64,000 nucleotides of DNA, taken from NCBI GenBank assembly GCA_050296935.1, contig JBNKRV010000203.1:1-64000 (forward strand), in the 5' to 3' direction. The notes under the pieces were generated by a model. The model worked only from the letters and a program-made list of their open reading frames with translations. It had not been told where the DNA came from and ran no database searches. Every line of letters starts with the position of its first letter. Position 1 is the first letter of the stretch. Source of the stretch: Saccharicrinis sp050296935 (GTDB lineage Bacteria; Bacteroidota; Bacteroidia; Bacteroidales; Marinilabiliaceae). The translations under genes and the position numbers were made by a program. Positions 56,267-64,000 of the stretch are shown here, in pieces.

Positions 56267-57388
56267 ATGCTAGATTACAGAGAACAAATACAAAGCATAT
56301 ACGAATTCATAAAGCGTTCCGAGGCAGAACAAAAGTACCCTTATGCTTATGAAATATACCTGATGACAGGTGTTGATGAAACGGCACTCACTTCAAGAAC
56401 CGCAGGAACAGAAATGTTTAACAACGATATTGAAAAAGCCATTGAAAAGGCAAAGCAGGCACATGGAACGTTGCGAGTGGTTGTATACGGAGGTAAAAGT
56501 CACAATGCCAAACACATTAACGATTACAAAATAAACATAAGCGGATTATTAAACCCACCCAAAGAACCCATTGAAAGAGCAGAAATACACACCATCATCA
56601 AAGAAGAAATGAAGCAACACCAAATCCAAAACAGTACAGACGGATTGGGAGAAATCAATGGATTACTGGGATTGATAACAGGAGAAAACGAACAGGCAAA
56701 AAGCAAGGTGGAAGGTTTGTTTGGACTATTCAACGCCTTATCCGGTAACAACAAAGAAGTGGAGCGCATTAACTACCAAAAGCAGTTGGATGATTTTAAG
56801 TTTGAGACACGATACACCAATCTTGAAGAAAGGTACGAACGCTTGCGCAATGAGAATGCAGAACTAAGAGCAGAAAAAGATCGCTATCAAAATGAAAATA
56901 AGGAGCTGAAAACCGAAAAGACAGATTTGGAAAGTCGCCTTGCCGGATATGCACCCAATGAAGTAATGAAGCGTGTTGCCACAGGAGCATTGGTAGGAAT
57001 TGGTTCTCGGATACTTACCAACAGTCCTAAAACAGCAGAATTATTAGGACTTACAGCAGAGGAACTAAAAGGAGCTTTGGGGATGATTGATGACAGCCCT
57101 GAAGAAAATACCAACGTTCCCGATACCAATGTTGAAATAACCGACATGGGTGCTACGAATTCACCCGAAGACAAAAAGAAAGCTGAGATAATCAAGAACC
57201 TTTCCGATGCACTGATGACATGGGAATTGCAAGAAGTAGCCAAGATTGCAAACATCGTTGGCTTATGCCTTGATAAAGCAGAGCTAATAAATAAAACACT
57301 CCTGTTTCTGAACAAAACAGTTAATGGCATTTCAGAACCGGAACCTGGTAGCGTAGAGTTTGATAACGAAAATTTAGATAACGATTAA
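56267..57388 (+). CDS. Coiled-coil protein of the structural module, 373 residues
   Basis: Residues 1-95 look globular (EIYLMTGVDE, RVVVYGGKSH). Residues about 165-230 form a strong coiled coil (YTNLEERYERLRNENAELR and following). A glycine-rich segment, TGALVGIGSRILTNSPKT, follows near 240, then an acidic Pro/Asn-rich region and a helical C-terminus. I recognise no family. A scaffold or assembly role is possible. The 80-base gap before it carries several CTTGATAC repeats (56222-56258). Confidence 0.5.
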   Translation: MLDYREQIQSIYEFIKRSEAEQKYPYAYEIYLMTGVDETALTSRTAGTEMFNNDIEKAIEKAKQAHGTLRVVVYGGKSHNAKHINDYKINISGLLNPPKEPIERAEIHTIIKEEMKQHQIQNSTDGLGEINGLLGLITGENEQAKSKVEGLFGLFNALSGNNKEVERINYQKQLDDFKFETRYTNLEERYERLRNENAELRAEKDRYQNENKELKTEKTDLESRLAGYAPNEVMKRVATGALVGIGSRILTNSPKTAELLGLTAEELKGALGMIDDSPEENTNVPDTNVEITDMGATNSPEDKKKAEIIKNLSDALMTWELQEVAKIANIVGLCLDKAELINKTLLFLNKTVNGISEPEPGSVEFDNENLDND

Positions 57389-57399
57389 TACATACGATT

Positions 57400-57576
57400 A
57401 TGCGAAAATTTAAAGTAGGAATTACAATAGAAGCTGAAACTTCGGAGACGGTTCAGCAAATGGGAAACCTGATACAAAATGCAGTTAATAAGGTTGAACA
57501 GGAGGATATTATTAAGCTACTGACCAAAGTAGTTAAGAACCCAAAGATTGTAAAAACAGCATTAAGATACATCTAA
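57400..57576 (+). CDS. Small protein of 58 residues
   Basis: A short gene running from ATG 57400 to TAA 57574-57576, 11 bp after the coiled-coil gene and 11 bp before the next gene. The product starts MRKFKVGITIEAETSETVQQ and ends VKTALRYI, mostly helical. Tight spacing on both sides and good codon use support it as real. Function unknown. Confidence 0.6.
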   Translation: MRKFKVGITIEAETSETVQQMGNLIQNAVNKVEQEDIIKLLTKVVKNPKIVKTALRYI

Positions 57577-57587
57577 AAAGTTAACAA

Positions 57588-58052
57588 ATGGAGCAGGCAA
57601 ACAAAGCAGCATTAATTGGTACAGGAATTAAAATTGGAGTACCCGTGGTGGCTATTGGCATTGGTATTTATGCTATCAGAAAAATGTTTAAGCGTAATGC
57701 TGATGGCACAACAACTATGGTTGCTCCATCATTGAGTGAAATGGTTGTAAAGAAGGAGCAATTAACAATCTCACCGTCCGATGCAGCTTTATTTGCCAAT
57801 ACTTTATACGGAGCTATGCTTGACTTTGGGTCTGATGAAAAAACCATTTACAGCACCATTGATAAGATTAAAACCAAGGATGATATGCTATTGGTGATAA
57901 AAGCATTTGGTATGAAACAGTATTTATGGGGAACAAGGGCAGCTTTTATGGGTCAGAACTACAACTTAATAGGATGGCTGAGAGCTGAATTAAACAGTAA
58001 AGAAATAGCCAAAATAAAACCCAAGTTCGTGGCATGGGGCATTCCAATTTAA
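57588..58052 (+). CDS. Single-membrane-segment protein of the structural module
   Basis: A 154-residue protein with one N-terminal membrane segment at about residues 10-28 (GIKIGVPVVAIGIGIYAIR) followed by basic residues, then a soluble helical domain (ALFANTLYGAMLDFG to LIGWLRAELNSKEI). This layout fits inner-membrane virion proteins or small membrane proteins of mobile elements. No family recognised. Confidence 0.55.
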   Translation: MEQANKAALIGTGIKIGVPVVAIGIGIYAIRKMFKRNADGTTTMVAPSLSEMVVKKEQLTISPSDAALFANTLYGAMLDFGSDEKTIYSTIDKIKTKDDMLLVIKAFGMKQYLWGTRAAFMGQNYNLIGWLRAELNSKEIAKIKPKFVAWGIPI

Positions 58053-58116
58053 ACAATGAATAGGTTAAGATTAAATAATACTAACGGCTAACATCCAATA
58101 GCTAACAACTTGTTTT

Positions 58117-58740
58117 ATGAACAAAAAAACAATACTTATATCAGGAGGGATTTTAACCACAGGGGCAATCGTTACCACCATATTACTTATCCGCAGACGC
58201 AGAAGAAAGCAGTCTGCATTAAAGGCAAGTAAACCACAAATGCAATTGCCACCTCATGTTTCTAATTTTAATGCCTCAAAAAACAATGTGCTACCCACTA
58301 ATTTTAGAAACTGGAACGGAGGCAATAACTATCTGTCTAATGCTCCCAGAGGAATCAGAAATAACAATCCCGGCAATCTGATTTACACCAACATCAAATG
58401 GAATGGGAAGCTACCAAGAGAACAAAACAAAGACAGTCGTTTTGAAATGTTTATAGCTCCTGAATATGGTGTTAGAGCCATGATTAAAGACCTCAAAAAT
58501 GATATTGAAAAAGGAAAAAACACTGTTCCTGCTCTTATTGAGGAGTATGCACCCAAATTTGAGAACAACACAGCAGCTTACATCAATACAGTTTGCAAGG
58601 ATTTAAAGGTGAATAAAACATCCAAACTGCTACCTACCAAAAACACGCTGTACCTTTTGGTTCTGTCCATTGCAAGAGTTGAAAACGGAGGTAATTACAT
58701 AAGCAAAGAACTATTCAACAAAGCTTATTCAATAATTTAA
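58117..58740 (+). CDS. Virion 'structural protein P5'/lysozyme-like protein with membrane anchor
   Basis: A 207-residue protein. A hydrophobic segment lies at about residues 5-24, followed by RRRRRK. The domain from about residue 77 has RGIRNNNPGNLIY, then DSRFEMFIAPEYGVRAMIKDL and EYAPKFENNTAAYINTVCKDL. This pattern is that of a phage protein family annotated as structural protein P5 or as a transglycosylase-like virion protein. A role in getting through peptidoglycan at entry is likely for the family. It is the clearest phage marker of the module. Confidence 0.7.
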   Translation: MNKKTILISGGILTTGAIVTTILLIRRRRRKQSALKASKPQMQLPPHVSNFNASKNNVLPTNFRNWNGGNNYLSNAPRGIRNNNPGNLIYTNIKWNGKLPREQNKDSRFEMFIAPEYGVRAMIKDLKNDIEKGKNTVPALIEEYAPKFENNTAAYINTVCKDLKVNKTSKLLPTKNTLYLLVLSIARVENGGNYISKELFNKAYSII

Positions 58741-58815
58741 AAGACACAAGTATCAAGTATCAAGACATAAGACTATTTACATCTTGTAAATCATCTTGAT
58801 ACTTGTGTCTTGATA
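58741..58815. repeat. Inverted repeat of CTTGATAC/GTATCAAG units
   Basis: AAGACACAAGTATCAAG (58741-58757) is the exact complement of CTTGATACTTGTGTCTT (58794-58810), so the gap between the P5-like and fibre genes can fold into a long hairpin. A second CTTGATAC cluster lies at 56222-56258, sharing TAAATCATCTTGATACTTG with this one. No T-run on the plus strand follows. Confidence 0.75.
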
Positions 58816-58833
58816 CTTAATACTATATTTAAT

Positions 58834-60717
58834 ATGGGAACAATCAAGATGTTTAGGGGAACGACCCCACCGTTACTGAAAAAAGGAGAATGGGCATCCG
58901 ATGGTCAGTATGCTTACTTGGGTATGGAACATGAACAATATAAAGTGTTTCAAGGCGTATTTGACATGAGTAAAGACCAGCAAATTACAGGCTTTGAATA
59001 TGATGTAGACAAAAAAGCAATCATCATACCGTCAGGGACACCATTTTCAAAGCTTCAGCTTTTATTTGATTCATTACCCAAGGCATTAAAATATCACACC
59101 AATGAGAGCGCAAGTATCAGTATCATGTTTGAGGACGGTACTTTCATTAATGACTTGGGAACGTTTCTGGTACTTCGTGACTTCTCGTATCAAATCAACA
59201 TTTGTTCACTGAGCAATAAGGTAGACGGAACTATCGGGACTTATGAGAAGCCTGTTGTATTTCAGAGTGACAAAGCCATTGAGATTTACAATAGTGCTAT
59301 CAATTTCAGAGATATTCGTTTTGAATACAGCGACACGGGATGCGGTGCATTGGCATTTTTAAACAGTACTACCAATATTGATGATTGTTGTTTTGATGCA
59401 ACAATCAACCAATCGTGTGTATTTGACAGGGGCTATAACAAGATTGTGTTTTCAGATACTTATTTTAAGATGAAAAGCGATATTGAAAATAGCATACTGG
59501 ATAAAGCCTCAGTAGGTTCTTTCATCAATATTGCCCGTTCAAAATCAGATCCTAATTTTCGCCCCAAAACCATCGTTCAGCAAATTTCAGGTGGTTTGAT
59601 TATTGCCGGAAATGTTGAGGATTTATTAATCTCAGAAAAAAGTCCGGTTTACATGCCCAATGGAGGTATTGAAATACATGGCGGATTTGTAACTGACCCC
59701 GATGGCAATTTAAATATCGCCATCCCTACCAAACTATCACAGTTGGAAAACGATATGAATCTTACATCTAATTTCAATGAACTGGAAAACAAACCCGATA
59801 CCATTTCCACGGAACAAGCCACAGCCATAGAAAACAACAACAAAAAAAACAGCTATCCAAAAGCCGATGCTGAAAAACTGGCAGGAATAGAAGCCAATGC
59901 AACGCTTGGTGCAGATTGGAATGTAAACATTGCCAATAAACCCATTACAATAACAGAAGAACAGGCTATAGCCATTGAAGAAAATACAAGTAAACGCTCA
60001 TACCCGGAAGAGGATGAAAAAAAATTAAAAGGGATTGAAGCAGCAGCTACAGTTGGTGCAGACTGGGATGTTAATGTACAGAATAAACCCGTTACCATCT
60101 CTCCGCAACAGGCATCAGATATTGAAACCAACAATGCCAAAAGAAGCTATCCGCAAACAGATGAAGATAAGCTTGCCACAATAGAAGAAAACGCCACCGT
60201 TGGTGCAGATTGGTTTGTAAATGTGCAAAATAAACCTGTTACAATTTCTCAGGAACAGGCTGAGGCTATAGAAACGAACATTCAAAAAAGAAATTACCCG
60301 GAAGCCGATGAAAACAAGTTAAAAAGCATTGAGGATAATGCAACTTACGGGGCTGACTGGAATGTTAATGTTACCAATAAACCAACTACGATAACAGAGG
60401 AACAGGCTACAGCAATTGAGGAAAATACAGCTAAACGAAGCTATCCGCAAGCAGATGAAGAAAAGCTGTCAGGCATTGAAGAAAATGCAACACTTGGAGC
60501 AGACTGGCTAAGCAATATTCAAAACAAACCAACCAAGTTAAGTGATTTTGAAAATGACCTTGAATCAAGTCAAACGACAACAATAGACTGGGATTCTGTG
60601 CAAAACATTCCTGCTGTATTGGTTGAGTTTATTAAAAGTCTGCATAATGACGGTGTTACTCATTTTGAGATAAAAGAAGAGGGTTCTGTGCTACGCTTAG
60701 GCAATAAAGAGGAATAG
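58834..60717 (+). CDS. Repetitive fibre/receptor-binding protein
   Basis: A 627-residue protein. The N-terminal 300 residues include a beta-helix-like part (AINFRDIRFEYSDTGCGALAF, then NKIVFSDTYFKM). From about residue 305 to 565 come five units of about 49 residues with the core EKLAGIEANATLGADW and NKPITITEEQA. The KL.GIE..AT pattern is typical of phage tail fibres and head fibres, so host attachment is the likely role. I chose ATG 58834 because the earlier TTG lies inside the intergenic inverted repeat. The repeat units differ enough in DNA to be old rather than fresh duplications. Confidence 0.72.
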   Translation: MGTIKMFRGTTPPLLKKGEWASDGQYAYLGMEHEQYKVFQGVFDMSKDQQITGFEYDVDKKAIIIPSGTPFSKLQLLFDSLPKALKYHTNESASISIMFEDGTFINDLGTFLVLRDFSYQINICSLSNKVDGTIGTYEKPVVFQSDKAIEIYNSAINFRDIRFEYSDTGCGALAFLNSTTNIDDCCFDATINQSCVFDRGYNKIVFSDTYFKMKSDIENSILDKASVGSFINIARSKSDPNFRPKTIVQQISGGLIIAGNVEDLLISEKSPVYMPNGGIEIHGGFVTDPDGNLNIAIPTKLSQLENDMNLTSNFNELENKPDTISTEQATAIENNNKKNSYPKADAEKLAGIEANATLGADWNVNIANKPITITEEQAIAIEENTSKRSYPEEDEKKLKGIEAAATVGADWDVNVQNKPVTISPQQASDIETNNAKRSYPQTDEDKLATIEENATVGADWFVNVQNKPVTISQEQAEAIETNIQKRNYPEADENKLKSIEDNATYGADWNVNVTNKPTTITEEQATAIEENTAKRSYPQADEEKLSGIEENATLGADWLSNIQNKPTKLSDFENDLESSQTTTIDWDSVQNIPAVLVEFIKSLHNDGVTHFEIKEEGSVLRLGNKEE

Positions 60718-60721
60718 TTTT

Positions 60722-62518
60722 ATGAATAAAAAGGGCTACATATCAAGGATTCGAGAGGATTTAAAAAGCGGACGTAAGCACTCTAAAACCACTATTGAGA
60801 GCATTGCCAAAGGTTTTGGTATCACCAACAAAAACATGGTGAAAGAATTTACCGAACTGGCAATCATACTTAACGCAAGAGAGATCGCTCATAACAGTTC
60901 ACTTACTACCTACGAAAAGTACCTTGATATTGTAGCTCTGTATCAATCACAGGTCAACCTATCCATGCGCACAAGCATGAGCGTGTTGATGCAACAATAT
61001 TCCACTCCGGCTCCTATTTCCTTTTTGGCATCGAGTTACATTTTAAAATCAGGTAGCTTATCAGGTTATAAGGCTTTAAAGAACATTGTAAAAGGCGGTG
61101 CTAAGGGAAAAATTGTCGGCAATGCTCATCTTACAAATAACAAAAACGATTTCCCAAAGTACTTAGAGCCATCGGCAGGGAACGGATTATTAACCATCGC
61201 TTTGCCGTATCACTACACATACGTTAATGAGCTGGATGACATTAGACTTACCAACCTAAAAGAACAGCCGTTTGCAAAGGTCAGTACTTGGGATGCACTA
61301 AAGCCTCCGGCAGCTTATGACAGAACTTTTGATGGTGTAGTAACGAATCCCCCTTTCGGTTCGCTTTCTCAACCTGAACTTTTCGGAAAGTTTAAAATCA
61401 AGCGATTGGAGCATGCAATGGCTTTAAATGCTTTGCGTTGCATGAAGGATGATGGTAAGGCAGCCATTATTATTGGCGGTCATACTTCTTGGGACGAAAA
61501 TGGTCGTGTAACCGCAGGAAACAATCGCATTTTCCTGAACTACCTTTATCATTTCTACAATGTCGAAGATATTATTCTAATTAACGGTAAAAAGCTTTAT
61601 TCCAGACAGGGAACATCCTTTAATTCCCGATTGATTTTGATTGACGGGGCAAAAGCAGTTCCCAATGGAGCATCTCCGCTTAAAAATAAATTACATAGCA
61701 CAGTTGTCAATACCCATGAGGAACTTTGGGACAGGGTTGGATTGGTAAATAGCACTAAATCAAAACCTCAAAATAAAGATGTGAAGGTCATTAAACTTCG
61801 GGCTAAAGCCATCCTGATAAAGCAAAAACAGTTATCACTTGGTAAACTCCCAACAGCAAACCAACCATTACGCATTTTGGTAGCCTGTGAAGAAAGTCAA
61901 ACCGTTACAATGGCTCTTCGCAGTCGTGGACATATAGCCCATAGCTGTGATATTCTTCCAACCAAAGGGAAACATCCTGAATGGCATATTCAGGATGATG
62001 TGCTGAATCAGTTGGATAAAGGTTGGGATATGATGATTGCTTTTCCGCCATGTACCTATCTGGCTATTTCGGGCAATGCGTGGATGCACGACCCTGAACG
62101 TCAAAAAGAACGTAAGAAAGCATTGGCTTTTATCCGAAAGCTGATGAAAGCTCCCATTGATAAAATTGCCATTGAAAACCCCATTGGTGTTATCAGTACA
62201 GCCATCCGTAAGCCTGACCAAATTATTCAGCCATACTTCTTTGGCGACAATGCAAAGAAATCAACTTGCTTGTGGTTGAAGAACTTACCGCTACTTAAAC
62301 CAACTGATATGCTTGATGAAGACCAATTGGAATACAAGCATTGGTACGACAAAAAGAAAAAACGGTGGAGACGGCAACCGCTTTGGTACTACAAAGCAAG
62401 GGATTTAAGCGATGAAGAAAGACGTAGAGTTCGCAGTAAAACATTTCAGGGGATTGCCAATGCAATGGCTGATCAATGGACGGTAGCTCCGCAAGCGAAT
62501 AATAAAAAAACTGCCTAG
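60722..62518 (+). CDS. Two-domain DNA methyltransferase (N6-adenine type plus second MTase-like domain)
   Basis: A 598-residue protein. An N-terminal helical part leads to an N6-adenine methyltransferase-like domain with YLEPSAGNGLLTIAL (about residues 148-162) and the motif NPPFGSL (about 209-215). From about residue 385 a second domain resembles phage DNA cytosine methyltransferase-like proteins: ILVACEESQTVTMALRSRGH and FPPCTYLAISG (about 441-451), IAIENPIGV. It lies 4 bp after the fibre gene and 2 bp before a C5-methyltransferase gene, with the helicase next. The group resembles the split parts of the P1 DarB antirestriction protein. Confidence 0.75.
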   Translation: MNKKGYISRIREDLKSGRKHSKTTIESIAKGFGITNKNMVKEFTELAIILNAREIAHNSSLTTYEKYLDIVALYQSQVNLSMRTSMSVLMQQYSTPAPISFLASSYILKSGSLSGYKALKNIVKGGAKGKIVGNAHLTNNKNDFPKYLEPSAGNGLLTIALPYHYTYVNELDDIRLTNLKEQPFAKVSTWDALKPPAAYDRTFDGVVTNPPFGSLSQPELFGKFKIKRLEHAMALNALRCMKDDGKAAIIIGGHTSWDENGRVTAGNNRIFLNYLYHFYNVEDIILINGKKLYSRQGTSFNSRLILIDGAKAVPNGASPLKNKLHSTVVNTHEELWDRVGLVNSTKSKPQNKDVKVIKLRAKAILIKQKQLSLGKLPTANQPLRILVACEESQTVTMALRSRGHIAHSCDILPTKGKHPEWHIQDDVLNQLDKGWDMMIAFPPCTYLAISGNAWMHDPERQKERKKALAFIRKLMKAPIDKIAIENPIGVISTAIRKPDQIIQPYFFGDNAKKSTCLWLKNLPLLKPTDMLDEDQLEYKHWYDKKKKRWRRQPLWYYKARDLSDEERRRVRSKTFQGIANAMADQWTVAPQANNKKTA

Positions 62519-62520
62519 CC

Positions 62521-63195
62521 ATGAAGATACTGAACTTATATAGTGGCTTGGGTGGAAACCGCAAATTGTGGAAAGGCGTTAGTGTGACTGCCGTTGAGAA
62601 TAACGAGCAGATTGCAGCCGTTTACAAAAAGCATTTTCCTAATGATAAGATTGTGATTGGTGATGCACATCAATACTTAATTGAAAACTATGACAAGTTT
62701 GATTTTATTTGGAGTAGTCCGCCATGTCAAAGTCACAGTAAGATGATGTTTACGACAAATGGTCGTTACGGAACTCGTAAGTACCCGGATATGAAGCTGT
62801 ATGAAGAAATTCTTTGGCTAAAGCATTTTTGCAAAGGTAAATGGGTAGTAGAAAATGTACAACCTTATTACAACCCCTTAATTCCTCCTGACACTATTTT
62901 AGGCAGACATTGCTTTTGGTCAAATTTCCCAATACAACCCTACGAACCTCCTGTCTTGAAAAACTTTATCAAAGCAAAACCAATAGATGTACAGCATTGG
63001 TTAGGATTAGGATTAGATACTCCGTTAAAATCAACAAAAACTTTTCGGTCAGAACAGGTCTTACGCAATTGCGTACATCCGAAACTTGGTCTGCATGTGT
63101 TCAATGAAATAACTATGAGTACTGGTGGAAGATTAAGTGTAGTCAAAGCGAAATCAAAAGCAATTCAAATCAAACAAAAACAACTCTCTATATGA
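62521..63195 (+). CDS. DNA (cytosine-5)-methyltransferase
   Basis: A 224-residue, short C5-methyltransferase. Motif I is LNLYSGLGGNRKLW, motif IV is WSSPPCQSHSK with the catalytic Cys (about residue 66), and the ENV motif appears as WVVENVQPYY. The target-recognition part is small, so it may depend on partners or be a specialised phage enzyme. It overlaps the next gene by 4 bp (ATGA). Likely role: protecting the element's DNA from host restriction. Confidence 0.82.
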   Translation: MKILNLYSGLGGNRKLWKGVSVTAVENNEQIAAVYKKHFPNDKIVIGDAHQYLIENYDKFDFIWSSPPCQSHSKMMFTTNGRYGTRKYPDMKLYEEILWLKHFCKGKWVVENVQPYYNPLIPPDTILGRHCFWSNFPIQPYEPPVLKNFIKAKPIDVQHWLGLGLDTPLKSTKTFRSEQVLRNCVHPKLGLHVFNEITMSTGGRLSVVKAKSKAIQIKQKQLSI

Positions 63196-64000
63196 AAAAG
63201 ACAATTGCATTTACTAATAACAGCATTACTATTAAGCTTGGTAATGTTCCTCCAAAATATATTTCATCCCGTTTAATTGAATTGGGTTTTAAAACTACCG
63301 ACAATAAAAGCTTTATCCGCACCCAAAAGTTGGCACAAAACGAACATGAGTATTTACAGGGAATGTTTGGTCATAAAGGGCTTGGTATGGCTTATATCCC
63401 CACAGCCGAAAAAGGTTTTATTCTGGATACAACTGTTCCTGATTCAATGGGTCATGAAATGCATATTGCCATCCGAAAAGTAAAAAAAAGTATCGGAATG
63501 CCTTTGTTTGACTACGTAGCCGAGAGGCTTGATTACAGCAATGATGAGCTTGTGAAATCACTTTCGTGTGAACAGATAGATGCAGTTTCATTAGCAATTT
63601 ACAATATCGAGAAGCGTGGTCAGGGAATTATTGTTGGCGACCAGACAGGAATTGGTAAAGGAAGAACAGCAGCAGCTTTAATCCGCTACGGTGTTAAAAG
63701 TGGACTGCAACCTGTGTTCTTATCTGAAAAGCCGAACCTGTTTACAGACCTCTATCGGGATTTATCCGACATTGGTAGTTCTGCTCTGGTTCCGTTTATT
63801 GTGAATACCAAAGAGAGTAAAACCAATATAAAAAACAAAAGCGGTGAGATAGTTTATACAGCTCCCGAAAAACAGGCGCAGGAAAGGATTATAAAGAGCA
63901 AGAAAGCACCCAATAATTACAATTTTATTTGTGCCACCTATTCACAATTCAACCAACCAAAGAAGCCTGCCAAACAGGAGTTTTTAAGAGCTGTAAGCGG
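63192..64000 (+). CDS. Strawberry-notch family helicase/NTPase, N-terminal part (cut by window end)
   Basis: An open reading frame from ATG 63192 runs to the window end without a stop (about 269 residues seen). After an N-terminal part (MKKTIAFTNNSITIKLGNVP) it shows IIVGDQTGIGKGRTAAALIRYG at about residues 152-173 (first 20 shown in parts), a Walker A of the strawberry-notch type, and later FICATYSQFNQP. In plasmids and phages such helicases are joined or linked to methyltransferases, as in P1 DarB. The full protein is probably more than 1000 residues. Confidence 0.82.
   Translation, partial: MKKTIAFTNNSITIKLGNVPPKYISSRLIELGFKTTDNKSFIRTQKLAQNEHEYLQGMFGHKGLGMAYIPTAEKGFILDTTVPDSMGHEMHIAIRKVKKSIGMPLFDYVAERLDYSNDELVKSLSCEQIDAVSLAIYNIEKRGQGIIVGDQTGIGKGRTAAALIRYGVKSGLQPVFLSEKPNLFTDLYRDLSDIGSSALVPFIVNTKESKTNIKNKSGEIVYTAPEKQAQERIIKSKKAPNNYNFICATYSQFNQPKKPAKQEFLRAVS

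Noticed and set aside
50458..57330. Several minus-strand frames of 80-150 codons inside the structural module
   Set aside because: They are antisense shadows of well-supported plus-strand genes with lysine- and glutamate-rich codons and show no motifs.
50051..60717. Contractile injection system or type VI-like cluster
   Set aside because: No sheath, tube, baseplate or AAA unfoldase genes are visible. Membrane-anchored and capsid-like features point elsewhere.

Overview
The window looks like a chromosome segment of a member of the Bacteroidota, probably an anaerobic Bacteroidales/Marinilabiliales-type organism; I cannot place a genus. The support is an AT-rich base composition, a TonB-dependent receptor, an RteC-type protein, a DUF4248-type small protein, a carboxypeptidase-regulatory-like domain protein, an integrase remnant with the N-terminus typical of Bacteroides conjugative transposons, a TAnnTTTG promoter element and few Shine-Dalgarno sequences.

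Region 1 (about 1-18,050, all minus strand) is a cobalamin-regulated locus. A B12 riboswitch (17,831-18,003) precedes btuF-btuC-btuD-cobN-chlI-chlD-cbiZ, and a second B12 riboswitch (6,121-6,273) precedes a BtuB-like TonB receptor followed by two nitrogenase-like genes. One of these fuses a complete NifH-type iron protein to a NifD/BchN-type catalytic subunit. The other is a NifK/BchB-like partner. The layout suggests import of a corrinoid or related tetrapyrrole, lower-loop hydrolysis by CbiZ, metal handling by a CobN-ChlI-ChlD chelatase, and an ATP-driven ring reduction by the nitrogenase-like enzyme. The last step is inference and may be undescribed.

Region 2 (about 18,050-19,432) is a junction. 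It holds a broken tyrosine-integrase gene, a terminator hairpin, and the 3' end of a serine-type tRNA on the minus strand. I read this as the left attachment site of a large integrated element that fills the rest of the window and continues past its right end.

Region 3 (19,433-27,165) is the element's control and replication module: RteC-like protein, excisionase-type HTH protein, DUF4406 protein, phage antirepressor, CHC2 primase-helicase, YhcG-type nuclease, and an array of eleven 9-bp iteron-like repeats in direct and inverted blocks.

Region 4 (27,166-38,326) is a defence operon: an XRE regulator and a type III restriction-modification pair (mod, res) enclosing a Septu-like ATPase/HNH pair, then a PLD-helicase and a DUF4391 protein. 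Region 5 (about 38,330-49,955) is a very AT-rich class I lanthipeptide cluster: split LanB, precursor peptide, an erythromycin-esterase-like outer protein, LanC, a C39 peptidase ABC exporter and an HlyD adaptor.

Region 6 (50,051-60,717) is a run of co-directional genes that look like virion parts: membrane-anchored proteins, a transglutaminase-fold protein, a beta-rich protein with an arginine-rich arm, a P5/lysozyme-like protein and a repetitive fibre. No tail, portal or terminase gene is visible. Region 7 (60,722-64,000, open at the right) has two DNA methyltransferases and the start of a strawberry-notch helicase, resembling a split version of the P1 DarB antirestriction protein. Together regions 3-7 suggest a tailless provirus or virus-like integrative element that carries defence and bacteriocin cargo.
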